NCBI GenBank assembly: GCA_947629095.1
Contig: CANRCK010000003.1
Location: 62,001-126,000 of the forward strand
Origin: an uncultured Clostridia bacterium
GTDB taxonomy: Bacteria > Bacillota > Clostridia > Christensenellales > Borkfalkiaceae
Direction: 5' to 3'
Length of the DNA: 64,000 bases
A program made the position numbers and the translations under genes. The notes beneath the pieces are model-generated. The model saw nothing but the letters and a program-made list of their open reading frames with translations. It searched no databases and was not told where the DNA came from. Shown in pieces: positions 53,782-63,571 of this stretch (its first letter is position 1; every line of letters starts with the position of its first letter).

Positions 53782-55875
53782 ATGAATTTTAAACAATTTA
53801 CACTTTCAATCGGCGGCAGAGACGTCATTATAGAGACGGGTAAGTACGCCGAACAAACTAACGGTTCGTGCGTGGTCCGTTGCGGCGAAACGGCTGTTAT
53901 AGTTTCGGTATGTATGTCCGAAGCTCCCCGCGAGGGCATGGATTTCTTCCCCCTGCAGGTTGACTACGACGAAAAAATGTACGCAATAGGCAAAATCCCC
54001 GGCGGCTTCAAAAAGCGCGAGGGCAGGGCAAGCGACAAGGCAATTTTGACCGCAAGGCTTATAGACAGACCTCTCCGCCCACTGTTCCCCAAGGGTCTTT
54101 TCAATGACGTTGTGGTAACGGCGCAGGCAATTTCGGTTGAGCCCGACATTTCCCCCGAGCCCCTTGCAATGATAGGCTCTTCGGTTGCAATCGCAATCTC
54201 CGATATCCCTTGGGCGGGTCCCACGGGTTCGGTTGTAGTAGGTCTTGTAGACGGCAAATACGTTATAAATCCCGACCTTGCCCAAAGGCAAAAGAGCGAC
54301 ATTCATTTGAATCTCGCCGGCACAAAGGACGCGATTCTTATGATCGAGGCGGGCGCAAACGAAGTCACCAACGAGCAGATGGTCGGCGCAATAATGTTCG
54401 GTCACAAGGAAATTCAGAAGATCTGCGAATTTATCGAAAACGAAATCGTTCCCGCAGTGGGCAAGCCCAAGCGCGAGATTGAGCTCTATCACGTTCCCGA
54501 AGAGCTTGACAAGGTCATTCGCGAATACGCCTCCGAAAAAATCGACTGGGCTATCGACACGTTCGACAGGCAGGAAAGGGAGAAGAGACAGGAAGAGGCT
54601 GAAAAGGAAGTTTTGGAGCACTTTGCCGAAATCTATCCCGACAACGCGCGCGAGATTAAGGACAGCCTCTATTACCTCACAAAGGAAAAGGTCCGCGCAA
54701 AGATATTCGACAAGGGTATCCGTCCCGACGGCAGAGGCTTAAAGGACGTGCGCCCCATCTGGTGCGAGCGCCACATACTTCCCAGAGTTCACGGCTCTGC
54801 AATCTTCACCCGTGGACAAACCCAAACCATGACAACCTGCACCCTTGCAATGCTCACCGAGGCTCAAAAGCTCGAAGGGCTTGACGAGGAGACCTCCAAG
54901 AGGTATATGCATCAATATAACTTCCCCGGCTACTGCACGGGCGAGGCAAAGGCTCTCCGTTCCCCCGGCAGGCGTGAAATCGGTCACGGCGCACTTGCGG
55001 AGCGCGCTCTCATTCCCGTGCTTCCCGACGAGGAGAGCTTCCCCTATGCAATAAGGGTGGTAAACGATATTCTTTCGTCCAACGGCTCGTCGTCAATGGC
55101 TTCCGTGTGCGGTTCCACAATGGCTTTAATGGACGCAGGCGTGCCCATAAAGGCCCCCGTAGCGGGCGTTGCAATGGGGCTTATTAAAAACCAGGAGACG
55201 GGCGAATTTAAAGTCCTCACCGATATTCAGGGCTTGGAGGACTTCCTCGGCGATATGGACTTCAAGGTTGCGGGCACCCAAAAGGGCATAACCGCAATTC
55301 AGATGGATATAAAAATCAAGGGCATCTCCGAGGAGATTATGCACACCGCAATCGACCAGGCAAACGAAGGCAGACAGTTCATTCTCTCCAAAATGCTCGA
55401 ATGTGTGCCCGAAGTTGCGCCCCAGCTCTCCGTTTACGCTCCCAAGATTATCAGCTTTGAAATCGACCCCGAAAAAATCGGCGACGTTATCGGCAAGCAG
55501 GGCTGCGTGATAAAGAAGATAATGGAGGAGACGGGCACCGAAATAGAGTTCAACGAGGACGACAGCGGCAGGGGCTATATCGCCTGCACGGGTCCCATCG
55601 AGAACGCCGAGCGCGCAAAGGCGATTGTGCTTTCCATTGCTCACGACCCCGAAGTCGGCGATATGTTCGTGGGCACGGTAGTAAGAATATTGAACTTCGG
55701 CGCGTTTGTAGAGTTCGCTCCCGGCAAGGACGGCATGATCCACATTTCCAAGCTTTCCGATAAGCGCGTGGACAAGGTGGAGGACGTTGTAAATATCGGC
55801 GACACGGTAAAGGTTGAAATTATAAAAATCGGCGACAAGGGCATCGACCTCAAGCTCCTCGAAAAGTTATCTTAA
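53782..55875 (+). CDS. pnp: polyribonucleotide nucleotidyltransferase
   Basis: PNPase degrades RNA 3'-5' with phosphate, as a trimer. The 697-residue protein has two RNase PH-type halves: the first with KIPGGFKKREGRASDKAIL and RLIDRPLRPLF, the second with HGSAIFTRGQTQ, SPGRREIGHGALAERAL and DILSSNGSSSMASVCG. A KH domain follows (IGKQGCVIKKIMEETG), then an S1 domain (VGTVVRILNFGAFVEFAPGK). AAAGGAG precedes the ATG. It is the last gene of the rpsO-pnp unit; a strong hairpin follows. Confidence 0.97.
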   Translation: MNFKQFTLSIGGRDVIIETGKYAEQTNGSCVVRCGETAVIVSVCMSEAPREGMDFFPLQVDYDEKMYAIGKIPGGFKKREGRASDKAILTARLIDRPLRPLFPKGLFNDVVVTAQAISVEPDISPEPLAMIGSSVAIAISDIPWAGPTGSVVVGLVDGKYVINPDLAQRQKSDIHLNLAGTKDAILMIEAGANEVTNEQMVGAIMFGHKEIQKICEFIENEIVPAVGKPKREIELYHVPEELDKVIREYASEKIDWAIDTFDRQEREKRQEEAEKEVLEHFAEIYPDNAREIKDSLYYLTKEKVRAKIFDKGIRPDGRGLKDVRPIWCERHILPRVHGSAIFTRGQTQTMTTCTLAMLTEAQKLEGLDEETSKRYMHQYNFPGYCTGEAKALRSPGRREIGHGALAERALIPVLPDEESFPYAIRVVNDILSSNGSSSMASVCGSTMALMDAGVPIKAPVAGVAMGLIKNQETGEFKVLTDIQGLEDFLGDMDFKVAGTQKGITAIQMDIKIKGISEEIMHTAIDQANEGRQFILSKMLECVPEVAPQLSVYAPKIISFEIDPEKIGDVIGKQGCVIKKIMEETGTEIEFNEDDSGRGYIACTGPIENAERAKAIVLSIAHDPEVGDMFVGTVVRILNFGAFVEFAPGKDGMIHISKLSDKRVDKVEDVVNIGDTVKVEIIKIGDKGIDLKLLEKLS

Positions 55876-55924
55876 AATTAAAATTTGCAACAAATAATTG
55901 CAACAAAAAAATTGTAAATAAAAC

Positions 55925-55952
55925 GCCGCCGCGGCAATTCTGCCGCGGCGGC
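55925..55952. terminator. terminator between convergent pnp and lipoprotein genes
   Basis: A perfect 12-bp stem GCCGCCGCGGCA / TGCCGCGGCGGC with loop ATTC. On the minus strand it is followed by GTTTTATTT; on the plus strand the tail is less T-rich. Confidence 0.85.
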
Positions 55953-55979
55953 CGTTGCGTTTGTGTAACAAAATAAGTT

Positions 55980-57596
55980 TTATAATTCAATATTCAAAGC
56001 GGGGACAACGCCGTCCGAGGTTGTATATACGACGCTTCTGTTGGATGAACTTTGGCTATATCCGTTATAAAAAACAACCTGTCCCGCCCGTTTTGTTGCC
56101 GGCGATCTCAGCCGCCAAAAAGGCGTTTCATACATATAGTCAATTCCCTGTATTTTTGCATAGTCCGTGGCTTTAAGCTGTTTTGCCGGATCGGCAATGT
56201 TTCCTGCGGCAAAACCGTTTACGCCGTTGATTTCTTTATAGCTCAGCAAAAATACATTGTCCTCCGTATTTTCGCAAATACACCCGCTTTCACTGAGATA
56301 GTCTCTGTCTGTCGGATCTACCGAATCCGCACTATTGTCAACCAAAGTTTTTTCTATAATCTTTTTTTGGAAATTATCAAACGCTGTTTCATAAAAATCA
56401 TTGTTCAGCCACGTGCGTATGTCGCTTTTTGCATAATTTGATGCAACAATAGTTTCTCCGTCTATTGTTCTGTCCTCATCATTCACGTAATATTGCTGGC
56501 TATCCAAAATCATTTCCGACATTAAAAATGCAGCGCCGTTTTCGTGAGACAATATGCGCCATTCTATCGGTTCATATTTAAACCAATAGACCGTATTTGT
56601 CTTATATCCGTTATTATCGATATTGCTTTCGCTTTTATCCGATGGTTTTGTAGTCCATTCGGGTCTGTATTTTGAAAAACAAACGCCGCGATATTTAGCG
56701 TTTTCGTGTTCGATATCTTGATACCACATATATGTGCTCAATTTACCGCTTATATAATAGTTGTAAGCAATCCATTTTTTACTGGCGGGGAAAAGTCCGC
56801 CGGGTTTGGGACCGGCTTTTTTATTGAGAGCGGCAATTAATTCATCATTTTTGACTTCGCTCTGCGGATATTCACCGAAATATATTTTTGTCCCGTCTGA
56901 ACTCAAAGTATATAAATCATATTCGTTACCGCAAAGCGAACATTTCTTTTTATTGTTTTTTGTGAGCTCACTCTCCCAAACGTGTGCTTCGGGGTTCAGC
57001 GGTATTTCTTCAGTGTAGGTGTGGCTGTCGTCCCATTGGCAAGTGTATAATATGCTTCCTGCGGATTTGCAGGTTGCTTCGGCAATTATGGTTCCGTTGT
57101 CCCATGAATGTCCGTATTTTTCAATAATTAAATCTTTAGCTTCCAGCTCAGTCATATTTTCGTCGAAATTTTTATGGCAGAGAGAGCAGTTATAGTGCTC
57201 CGCAACTCCGTCTGTTTCGCAATCTGCGTAAACTTCTTCAATCAACGTCAAATCGTGCGCGTTAGCGTTGATAGGTTCTTCAACTTTGTTGGTTGAATAC
57301 CCGCAGAGACTACATTCGTCATGCTCGTTATAGCCGGTTGACGAACATGTTGCGGCTTTTGCGGTTAAATGCACAATATTATGCGCGTTTGGGTCTATGG
57401 CAATCTGTCTTGTTTCTTTGTGAGTTCCGTCGGTTTTGCATGTGCGTGTTTCCAAGCCTTCCTTAACACAGGTGGCAGGGGTTGTTACTTGCCAATCGCC
57501 CCAATCATGTGTATGCGAATCTACAGTGCAACCAAAAACCGTGCAACAACTAAATGTAAACAGTACGGCAAGTAAAAGTAAAAATTTTTTCTTCAT
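55980..57596 (-). CDS. DUF6273-type lipoprotein with Cys-rich repeat region
   Basis: This 538-residue protein has a lipoprotein signal peptide (lipobox TVFGC, Cys 23). Residues about 30-230 contain five or so repeats of about 40 residues with A-T-C, C-x-x-C and H-x-W elements (DWGDWQVTTPATC, CSLCGYST, CSLCHKNF, CSLCGNEY), like those seen in Clostridia surface proteins. The C-terminal part (about 235-538) matches the DUF6273 pattern: IYFGEYPQSE, YEPIEWRILSHENG, MILDSQQYY, DIRTWLNNDFY and FWRLRSPATKRAG. Function unknown; surface-located. Start 57596 is chosen because AAAGGAG precedes it and it begins the signal peptide; the frame extends upstream by 28 codons without support. It has a long leader. 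Confidence 0.85.
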   Translation of the reverse strand: MKKKFLLLLAVLFTFSCCTVFGCTVDSHTHDWGDWQVTTPATCVKEGLETRTCKTDGTHKETRQIAIDPNAHNIVHLTAKAATCSSTGYNEHDECSLCGYSTNKVEEPINANAHDLTLIEEVYADCETDGVAEHYNCSLCHKNFDENMTELEAKDLIIEKYGHSWDNGTIIAEATCKSAGSILYTCQWDDSHTYTEEIPLNPEAHVWESELTKNNKKKCSLCGNEYDLYTLSSDGTKIYFGEYPQSEVKNDELIAALNKKAGPKPGGLFPASKKWIAYNYYISGKLSTYMWYQDIEHENAKYRGVCFSKYRPEWTTKPSDKSESNIDNNGYKTNTVYWFKYEPIEWRILSHENGAAFLMSEMILDSQQYYVNDEDRTIDGETIVASNYAKSDIRTWLNNDFYETAFDNFQKKIIEKTLVDNSADSVDPTDRDYLSESGCICENTEDNVFLLSYKEINGVNGFAAGNIADPAKQLKATDYAKIQGIDYMYETPFWRLRSPATKRAGQVVFYNGYSQSSSNRSVVYTTSDGVVPALNIEL

Positions 57597-57822
57597 GGTA
57601 TCTCCTTTGTGCGGTAAAAAATAAGGTGTGCTCCCGAAAGAGCACACCGCACGGTATCTCTTACGGTTACCACACCTCACAAACTGTACACGCGAAAATT
57701 ACACAAGTTATTAATACGCTACAGAAACAGAGATACGCACTGCCTTAATAAGTATTAATAACATGTGAAAAATTGCACAAAAAAATTCGCGCAGTTATTT
57801 AGTTTGTGAAATGTGGTACTTA
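57597..57822 (-). promoter_or_regulatory. long structured 5' leader of the DUF6273 lipoprotein
   Basis: The leader is about 220 nt. Its last part holds a perfect 9-bp stem GGTGTGCTC / GAGCACACC (57625-57648) followed on the minus strand by TTATTTTTTA, which looks like an intrinsic terminator. GTGCGGT, partly inside that stem, can instead pair with ACCGCAC just after the T run, giving an alternative fold that would break the terminator. Upstream there are repeated TATTAATAAC segments. It could be a transcription attenuator; no known riboswitch class was recognised. Confidence 0.5.
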
Positions 57823-57851
57823 AAATATATCATTATAATATAAAAAAGTCA
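57823..57851 (-). promoter_or_regulatory. promoter of the DUF6273 lipoprotein
   Basis: Minus strand: TTGACT (57851-57846), 17-bp spacer, TATATT (57828-57823). Confidence 0.65.
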
Positions 57852-57904
57852 AGAAGTTTTTAAAATAAGAGGAAGGAGCGCGCGTATTATCGGCTAAAAG
57901 CCGG

Positions 57905-57933
57905 TTGACAAATTTTGGCGCAGTTGTTATAAT
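57905..57933 (+). promoter_or_regulatory. promoter of uvrBA
   Basis: Perfect TTGACA at 57905-57910 and TATAAT at 57928-57933 with a 17-bp spacer, leaving a leader of about 75 nt. Confidence 0.85.
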
Positions 57934-57934
57934 T

Positions 57935-57946
57935 AAACATAAGTTT
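57935..57946 (+). promoter_or_regulatory. possible LexA (SOS) box
   Basis: AAAC-ATAA-GTTT right after the uvrB -10 element has the AAC-N4-GTT core of the Gram-positive LexA box (GAAC-N4-GTTC) but lacks the outer G and C. uvrBA is a standard SOS target, so the position is apt. Confidence 0.35.
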
Positions 57947-58013
57947 ATTTGGATTTTAGCGGCGATAATTTGTTGTAAACGGTCAAAAAAAGGGTTATAA
58001 TTTTGTAAAGATT

Positions 58014-59981
58014 ATGAAATTTGAATTACACTCAAAGTTTGAGCCTACGGGCGACCAGCCGCAGGCAATCGAGAGCCTGACGGAGGGAGTGCTGGACGGT
58101 ATCCGCACCCAAGTTCTTTTGGGCGTTACGGGCAGCGGAAAAACGTTTACAATGGCAAACGTAATAAAAAACGTAAACCGACCCACTCTGGTAATTGCGC
58201 ACAACAAAACGCTTGCGGCGCAGCTCTGCAACGAGTTCAAGGAGTTCTTCCCCAACAACCGCGTGGAGTATTTTGTGTCGTACTACGACTATTACCAGCC
58301 CGAGAGCTACATACCCTCAACGGACACTTATATTGAAAAGGATATGAGTCTCAACGACGAAATAGACAAGCTCCGCAACTCTGCCACAAGCTCTTTGGGC
58401 GAGCGGGAGGACGTTATTGTCGTTGCTTCGGTCAGCTGTATCTACGGCTTGGGCGCGCCCGAGGAATATTTCCGTTTGGCAATAAGTCTGCGCCCGGGAA
58501 TGGAGCTTGAAAGGGACGCGCTTATCCGTCGGCTCGTTGAAATTCAGTACGCGAGGAGGGATATAGATTTTCAGCGTTCGTCCTTCCGCGTGCGCGGCGA
58601 CGTTGTGGAAATTTTCCCCGCTTCAAACTCCGAAATCGCAATACGTGTTGAGTTTTTCGGCGATGAGATAGACAGAATTTGCGAAGAGGAAGCCGTTTCG
58701 GGCAATATAGTTTCCGAGCTTAAACACGTTTTGATATTCCCCGCGTCGCAGTATGCCGTAGGCTCCGACAAGATGCAGACGGCGCTTGCAATGATTGAGC
58801 GGGACATGCACGACGAGGTGAAAGCCTTCCGCGACGAGGGAAAACTTTTGGAGGCGCAGCGCCTCGAACAGCGCACAACTTACGATTTGGAAATGATGCG
58901 CGAGATAGGTTATTGCAGCGGCGTGGAAAATTACAGCCGCTACTTCGACGGGCGTTTTCCGGGGGAGCCGTCGTTCACGCTTTTGGACTATTTCCCCGCG
59001 GGAAAATTTCTTGTGTTTATCGACGAGAGCCATATGACTATTCCGCAAATAGGCGCAATGTATCACGGCGACCGTTCCCGAAAGGAAAATCTTGTAAACT
59101 ACGGGTTCCGTTTAAAATCCGCCTATGACAACCGCCCTTTGACCTTTGAAGAGTTTGACGAGCGCGTTCCGCAGCTTATATGCGTTTCGGCAACTCCCGC
59201 CGAGTATGAATTGAAGCAGGCGGGCAACATTGTCGAGCAGCTCATACGCCCTACGGGACTATTGGACCCCGAGGTCGAAGTCCGCCCCACAAAAACGCAG
59301 ATTGACGATTTGTTGGGCGAAATCAAAAAAGTCATTTCGGAGCAGGGCAGGGTGCTTGTCACCACAATGACCAAGCGCATGGCGGAGAGCCTTACAGACT
59401 ATTTAAAAGAGCACGGGCTTAAAGTCCGCTATATGCACAGCGATATAGACGCTTTGGAGCGCATTGACATAATCAACGGCTTGCGCGGCGGCGAATTTGA
59501 CGTTTTGTGTGGCATAAATCTTCTGCGCGAAGGTTTGGATTTGCCCGAGGTAAAGCTTGTCGCCATACTCGACGCCGACAAAGAGGGCTTTTTAAGGAGC
59601 GAAACTTCGCTCGTGCAGACGATAGGCAGGGCGGCGCGTAACGCCGAAGGCAGAGTTATAATGTATGCCGACGTTATCACGGGCAGTATGCGCCGAGCCA
59701 TCGACGAAACAAACCGCCGCCGAAAAATTCAGAGCGACTACAACAAAGCCCACGGCATAGTGCCCAAAACCATAATCAAGGAAGTTAAAAATTCCATAGG
59801 CATAACGGGCAAAAAGTCTGTTGGCGACGAAATAAAATTAAAGGACATTCCCGCCGAAATAGAAAAATTAAAGGCGCTTATGAAGGTTGCGTCCGCACAG
59901 CTTGATTTTGAGCGCGCAATAGAGATACGCGATACTATCTCTCAACTAAAAAAGAAACTTTTAATGAGCAAAAAATCATGA
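58014..59981 (+). CDS. uvrB: excinuclease ABC subunit B
   Basis: UvrB verifies DNA damage during nucleotide excision repair after loading by UvrA. The 655-residue protein has the Walker [13 protein letters not shown] near residue 40, the beta-hairpin [20 protein letters not shown], helicase motifs ([36 protein letters not shown]) and a C-terminal UVR coiled coil ([13 protein letters not shown]). The ribosome site is weak. It overlaps uvrA by 4 nt (ATGA). Confidence 0.97.
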   Translation: MKFELHSKFEPTGDQPQAIESLTEGVLDGIRTQVLLGVTGSGKTFTMANVIKNVNRPTLVIAHNKTLAAQLCNEFKEFFPNNRVEYFVSYYDYYQPESYIPSTDTYIEKDMSLNDEIDKLRNSATSSLGEREDVIVVASVSCIYGLGAPEEYFRLAISLRPGMELERDALIRRLVEIQYARRDIDFQRSSFRVRGDVVEIFPASNSEIAIRVEFFGDEIDRICEEEAVSGNIVSELKHVLIFPASQYAVGSDKMQTALAMIERDMHDEVKAFRDEGKLLEAQRLEQRTTYDLEMMREIGYCSGVENYSRYFDGRFPGEPSFTLLDYFPAGKFLVFIDESHMTIPQIGAMYHGDRSRKENLVNYGFRLKSAYDNRPLTFEEFDERVPQLICVSATPAEYELKQAGNIVEQLIRPTGLLDPEVEVRPTKTQIDDLLGEIKKVISEQGRVLVTTMTKRMAESLTDYLKEHGLKVRYMHSDIDALERIDIINGLRGGEFDVLCGINLLREGLDLPEVKLVAILDADKEGFLRSETSLVQTIGRAARNAEGRVIMYADVITGSMRRAIDETNRRRKIQSDYNKAHGIVPKTIIKEVKNSIGITGKKSVGDEIKLKDIPAEIEKLKALMKVASAQLDFERAIEIRDTISQLKKKLLMSKKS

Positions 59982-62800
59982 AAGAAGAAATTTACGTCAA
60001 AGGCGCAAAGGAGAATAATCTCAAAAATATCGACGTCCATATTCCCCGCAACACTTTAACTGTGTTTACGGGGCTTTCTGGCAGCGGAAAATCCACGCTT
60101 GCTTTCGACACGATTTTTGCCGAGGGTCAGCGCAGATATATAGAGAGTCTTTCGTCCTACGCCCGCCAATTTTTGGGGCAAATGGAAAAGCCCGATGTGG
60201 AGCTTATCGACGGGCTTTCGCCGGCAATATCCATAGATCAAAAGACCACTTCGCACAATCCCCGTTCAACGGTGGGCACGGTTACCGAAATTTACGACTA
60301 TTTCCGCCTGCTTTTCGCGCGCGTGGGCATTCCCCATTGCCCCAATTGCGGCAGGGAAATAAGGCGGCAGTCCGTGGACGAAATTGCCGACAGGGTAGTT
60401 TCAATGCCCGAGGGCAGCAAAATAATAGTCGAAGCCCCCGTCGTGCGCGGTAAAAAGGGCGAGTTCCAAAAGGAGTTGGCAAGTTGGAAAAAGAGCGGCT
60501 ACGGCAGAGTGAAAATAGACGGCATAATATATGATTTGCAGGAAGAAATTCATCCCGAAAAGAATATCCGCCACAATATCGCCGTCGTCATAGACCGCCT
60601 CGTCATAAAAGACGGAATATTGAAGCGGCTCACCGAAAGCCTTGAAAATGCGCTTTCTCTTGCCAACGGGCTTGTTATAATCGACTGCGACGGCAAGGAA
60701 GAGTTGTATTCATCAAATTATGCTTGCCCCGACTGCGGAGTATCGATTGAAGAAATCGAACCTCGCCTGTTTTCCTTCAACACCCCGTGGGGCGCGTGTC
60801 CGGAGTGCTCAGGACTTGGTTTCAGGCAAATTGTAGATCCGGACCTGATCTGTCCCGATAAAACCAAAACCCTGCGTGAAGGCGCAATAAAAATAAGCGG
60901 TTGGAATCTCGACAGCTCCGCCATGACGCAGATGTATTTAACCTCGTTGGCAAAAGTATATAATTTTTCACTCGACGTACCCGTCAAGGATTTGCCTGAA
61001 GGAATTTACAATATGCTGATGTACGGCAACGACGGCGAACAGATAGACCTTGCATACAACGCTTACCGCTTTACGGGCAGCTATAAAACCGCATGGGAAG
61101 GTTTTGTAACTAATTTGCAGCGCCGTTATAATCAAACTTCGTCCGACAGTGTAAAATGGGATATCGAGCGCTATATGCGCACCTCCGATTGCCCGCTGTG
61201 CCACGGTAAAAGGCTCAAAAAAGAGGCTTTGGCAGTAACCGTAGGCGGAAAAAATATAGCCGAAGTATGCGATATGTCCGTCGATGACCTTAAATCATTT
61301 GCCGATTTTTCATTTTTCAACAAAACCGAACATTTGATTGCCGACAGCATAATCAAGGAAATTGACAGCCGCATAAAATTTTTGGAGGACGTTGGCTTGG
61401 GCTATCTCACGCTTTCGCGTTCTGCGGCAACGCTTTCGGGCGGGGAGAGTCAAAGAATAAGGCTTGCAACTCAGATAGGCAGCGCGCTCACGGGCGTGTT
61501 GTACATTCTCGACGAGCCGAGCATAGGGCTTCACCAGCGCGACAACGAAAAACTTTTACATTCCCTTGAAGGTCTGCGCGACCTTGGCAATACTTTGATA
61601 GTGGTTGAGCACGATGAGGACACTATTCGCGCAGCTGACTACATTGTGGATATAGGTCCGATGGCTGGCGTATACGGCGGCGAAATCGTTGCGTGCGGCA
61701 CCCAAAAGGACATAATGAACGAGCCTCGTTCTATAACGGGCGATTTCCTTGCAGGCAGAAGAAAGATTGAAGTGCCCGAAGTCCGCTTAAAACCTTCCGA
61801 TAAATGGCTGAAAGTGTACGGCTGCAAACAGAATAACCTAAAAAATATCAACGTAGAAATACCTGCGGGGCTTATAACCGCGGTGACGGGCGTTTCGGGT
61901 AGCGGCAAGTCGAGTCTTGTAAATGAAATAATATATCCTTATCTCGCAAAAGAGTTAAACCGCGCACGTCAGCCCTTGGGTAATGCCGACAGATTTGAAG
62001 GTCTGGAAAATTTTGATAAAATCATAGCGATCGACCAGCAGCCGATAGGCAGAACGCCAAGGAGCAACCCTGCAACCTACACGGGCGTATTTACGGCAAT
62101 ACGCGATTTGTTTGCCGCAACGCCCGACGCAAAGGAGAGGGGATACAAGAGCGGGAGGTTTTCATTTAATATACAGGGCGGCAGATGTGAACACTGTCAG
62201 GGGGACGGCATAATACAGATTGAAATGCACTTCCTGCCGGATATCTACGTTCCCTGTGAGGTTTGCGGCGGCAAGCGGTACAACCGTGAAACATTGGAAG
62301 TCAAATACAAGGGCAAATCCATTTCCGACGTGTTGGAAATGACGGTTGCCGAAGCCTGTGAATTCTTTAAACCGATATCCGCAATTTACAATAAAATTTC
62401 CACTTTGAACGACGTAGGCTTGGGATATATAAAGCTCGGTCAAAGTTCAACAACCTTATCCGGCGGCGAAGCGCAGAGGGTAAAGCTTGCAACCGAACTT
62501 TCAAAGAGAAGTACGGGCAGAACTTTTTATATACTCGACGAGCCAACCACGGGGCTTCACAGCTACGATGTTGACAAACTGATAAAAATACTTTACCGCT
62601 TAAGGGCGGGCGGAAATACGGTGCTCGTAATCGAACATAATCTCGACGTTATCAAGTGCGCGGATTGGATTATAGATCTGGGACCCGAAGGAGGCGACAG
62701 GGGAGGTACGGTGATTGCAACCGGCTCGCCGGAAGCTGTTTCCGCCTGTCCCAAAAGCTATACGGGGCAATTTTTAAAAAGGATTTTTAATAAAGCTTAA
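59978..62800 (+). CDS. uvrA: excinuclease ABC subunit A
   Basis: UvrA is the damage-sensing dimer of nucleotide excision repair. The 940-residue protein contains two ABC modules: Walker [17 protein letters not shown] and [15 protein letters not shown], signatures [13 protein letters not shown] and [13 protein letters not shown], and Walker [14 protein letters not shown] and [13 protein letters not shown]. Zinc fingers are CPDC with CPEC near residue 250-275, and CEHC with CEVC near 735-765. The start overlaps the uvrB stop. A terminator follows. Confidence 0.97.
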   Translation: MKEEIYVKGAKENNLKNIDVHIPRNTLTVFTGLSGSGKSTLAFDTIFAEGQRRYIESLSSYARQFLGQMEKPDVELIDGLSPAISIDQKTTSHNPRSTVGTVTEIYDYFRLLFARVGIPHCPNCGREIRRQSVDEIADRVVSMPEGSKIIVEAPVVRGKKGEFQKELASWKKSGYGRVKIDGIIYDLQEEIHPEKNIRHNIAVVIDRLVIKDGILKRLTESLENALSLANGLVIIDCDGKEELYSSNYACPDCGVSIEEIEPRLFSFNTPWGACPECSGLGFRQIVDPDLICPDKTKTLREGAIKISGWNLDSSAMTQMYLTSLAKVYNFSLDVPVKDLPEGIYNMLMYGNDGEQIDLAYNAYRFTGSYKTAWEGFVTNLQRRYNQTSSDSVKWDIERYMRTSDCPLCHGKRLKKEALAVTVGGKNIAEVCDMSVDDLKSFADFSFFNKTEHLIADSIIKEIDSRIKFLEDVGLGYLTLSRSAATLSGGESQRIRLATQIGSALTGVLYILDEPSIGLHQRDNEKLLHSLEGLRDLGNTLIVVEHDEDTIRAADYIVDIGPMAGVYGGEIVACGTQKDIMNEPRSITGDFLAGRRKIEVPEVRLKPSDKWLKVYGCKQNNLKNINVEIPAGLITAVTGVSGSGKSSLVNEIIYPYLAKELNRARQPLGNADRFEGLENFDKIIAIDQQPIGRTPRSNPATYTGVFTAIRDLFAATPDAKERGYKSGRFSFNIQGGRCEHCQGDGIIQIEMHFLPDIYVPCEVCGGKRYNRETLEVKYKGKSISDVLEMTVAEACEFFKPISAIYNKISTLNDVGLGYIKLGQSSTTLSGGEAQRVKLATELSKRSTGRTFYILDEPTTGLHSYDVDKLIKILYRLRAGGNTVLVIEHNLDVIKCADWIIDLGPEGGDRGGTVIATGSPEAVSACPKSYTGQFLKRIFNKA

Positions 62801-62817
62801 CTCAAATAAATATCCTT

Positions 62818-62855
62818 TTGGCAGTCGTTTTTATACAGAGTGACTGCCAATTTTT
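62818..62855 (+). terminator. terminator after uvrA
   Basis: A 9-bp stem TTGGCAGTC / GACTGCCAA with a 15-nt loop is followed by TTTTT. The rest of the 228-nt gap to the next gene is A/T-rich with no clear promoter. Confidence 0.8.
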
Positions 62856-63028
62856 GGTTAATTATTAAGAATTTTGCCATAAATATAGTACTATGTCACA
62901 CATAATTACTAAATTTTGGCATTGTTTTACAAATTAAGGACGATTTTTTGTTTTAAAGGCAATTTTATACGGCACCAAAATTTTTATAATTTCATACCTT
63001 GAATTATACCGTTTAAGGAGCGCTGCCG

Positions 63029-63538
63029 ATGCCTGAGCCTTTAACTCTTCCCACCCCTTTCCCCACTACAGATGGTCTAATCGAGGACGCTTATAGCCTC
63101 AGACTCATTTCACCTGCGTACGCGTCCTCCACGGGCGAATTAAACGCCGTATTGCAGTACATATATCACTCGTTCTTTTTTAAAAGCCGCGGCTATGGAG
63201 AGGTGGCGGAAAAGCTCGTCTCCATTGCTGTGGCAGAAATGCTCCATCTGAGTTTGCTCGGTCAAACAATCCTTGCTCTCGGCGCTCCGCCGGTCTATTG
63301 CCGCTGCCCGTATAACGGCTTTGATTTTTACAGTACCAAATATGTCGCTTATTCCCGTTCCTTAAAGTTTATGTTGGAGGACGATATAATCGGGGAGAGG
63401 CAGGCTATATGTCAGTACGACCATATGCTCGGCAAGCTCAAAAACGCGCAGTTAATCAAAATTGTTTCACGGATCCGTGCCGACGAAATAATGCATCTCG
63501 AAGCGCTCAACAGCATTTTGAATGATTTCAAAGGTTGA
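63029..63538 (+). CDS. ferritin-fold protein, CotJC/Mn-catalase-like
   Basis: This 169-residue protein is predicted to be a four-helix ferritin-like metal protein. Metal ligands are in place: E in TGELNAVLQYIY, E-x-x-H in VAEMLHLSLLG, E in DIIGERQAICQY and E-x-x-H in ADEIMHLEALN. The spacing and the Tyr-rich middle (DFYSTKYVAYSRS) recall CotJC/manganese-catalase relatives found as spore-coat proteins in Clostridia, and some short bacterioferritin-like proteins. Catalase activity is not certain from sequence. AAGGAG at 63015-63020 fixes the start. Confidence 0.75.
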   Translation: MPEPLTLPTPFPTTDGLIEDAYSLRLISPAYASSTGELNAVLQYIYHSFFFKSRGYGEVAEKLVSIAVAEMLHLSLLGQTILALGAPPVYCRCPYNGFDFYSTKYVAYSRSLKFMLEDDIIGERQAICQYDHMLGKLKNAQLIKIVSRIRADEIMHLEALNSILNDFKG

Positions 63539-63564
63539 CATATTGCTTTAAAATAAAGTATAAT
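63535..63564 (+). promoter_or_regulatory. promoter of the HI0933-family gene
   Basis: Perfect TTGACA at 63535-63540 (overlapping the stop region of the previous gene) and TATAAT at 63559-63564 with an 18-bp spacer. The -10 box ends only 7 nt before the next ATG, so the transcript should begin at or near that codon. Confidence 0.8.
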
Positions 63565-63571
63565 TTAGCCG

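Noticed and set aside
57597..57680. N-terminal extension of the DUF6273 lipoprotein
   Set aside because: It covers the leader hairpin and lies before the signal peptide and AAAGGAG site.
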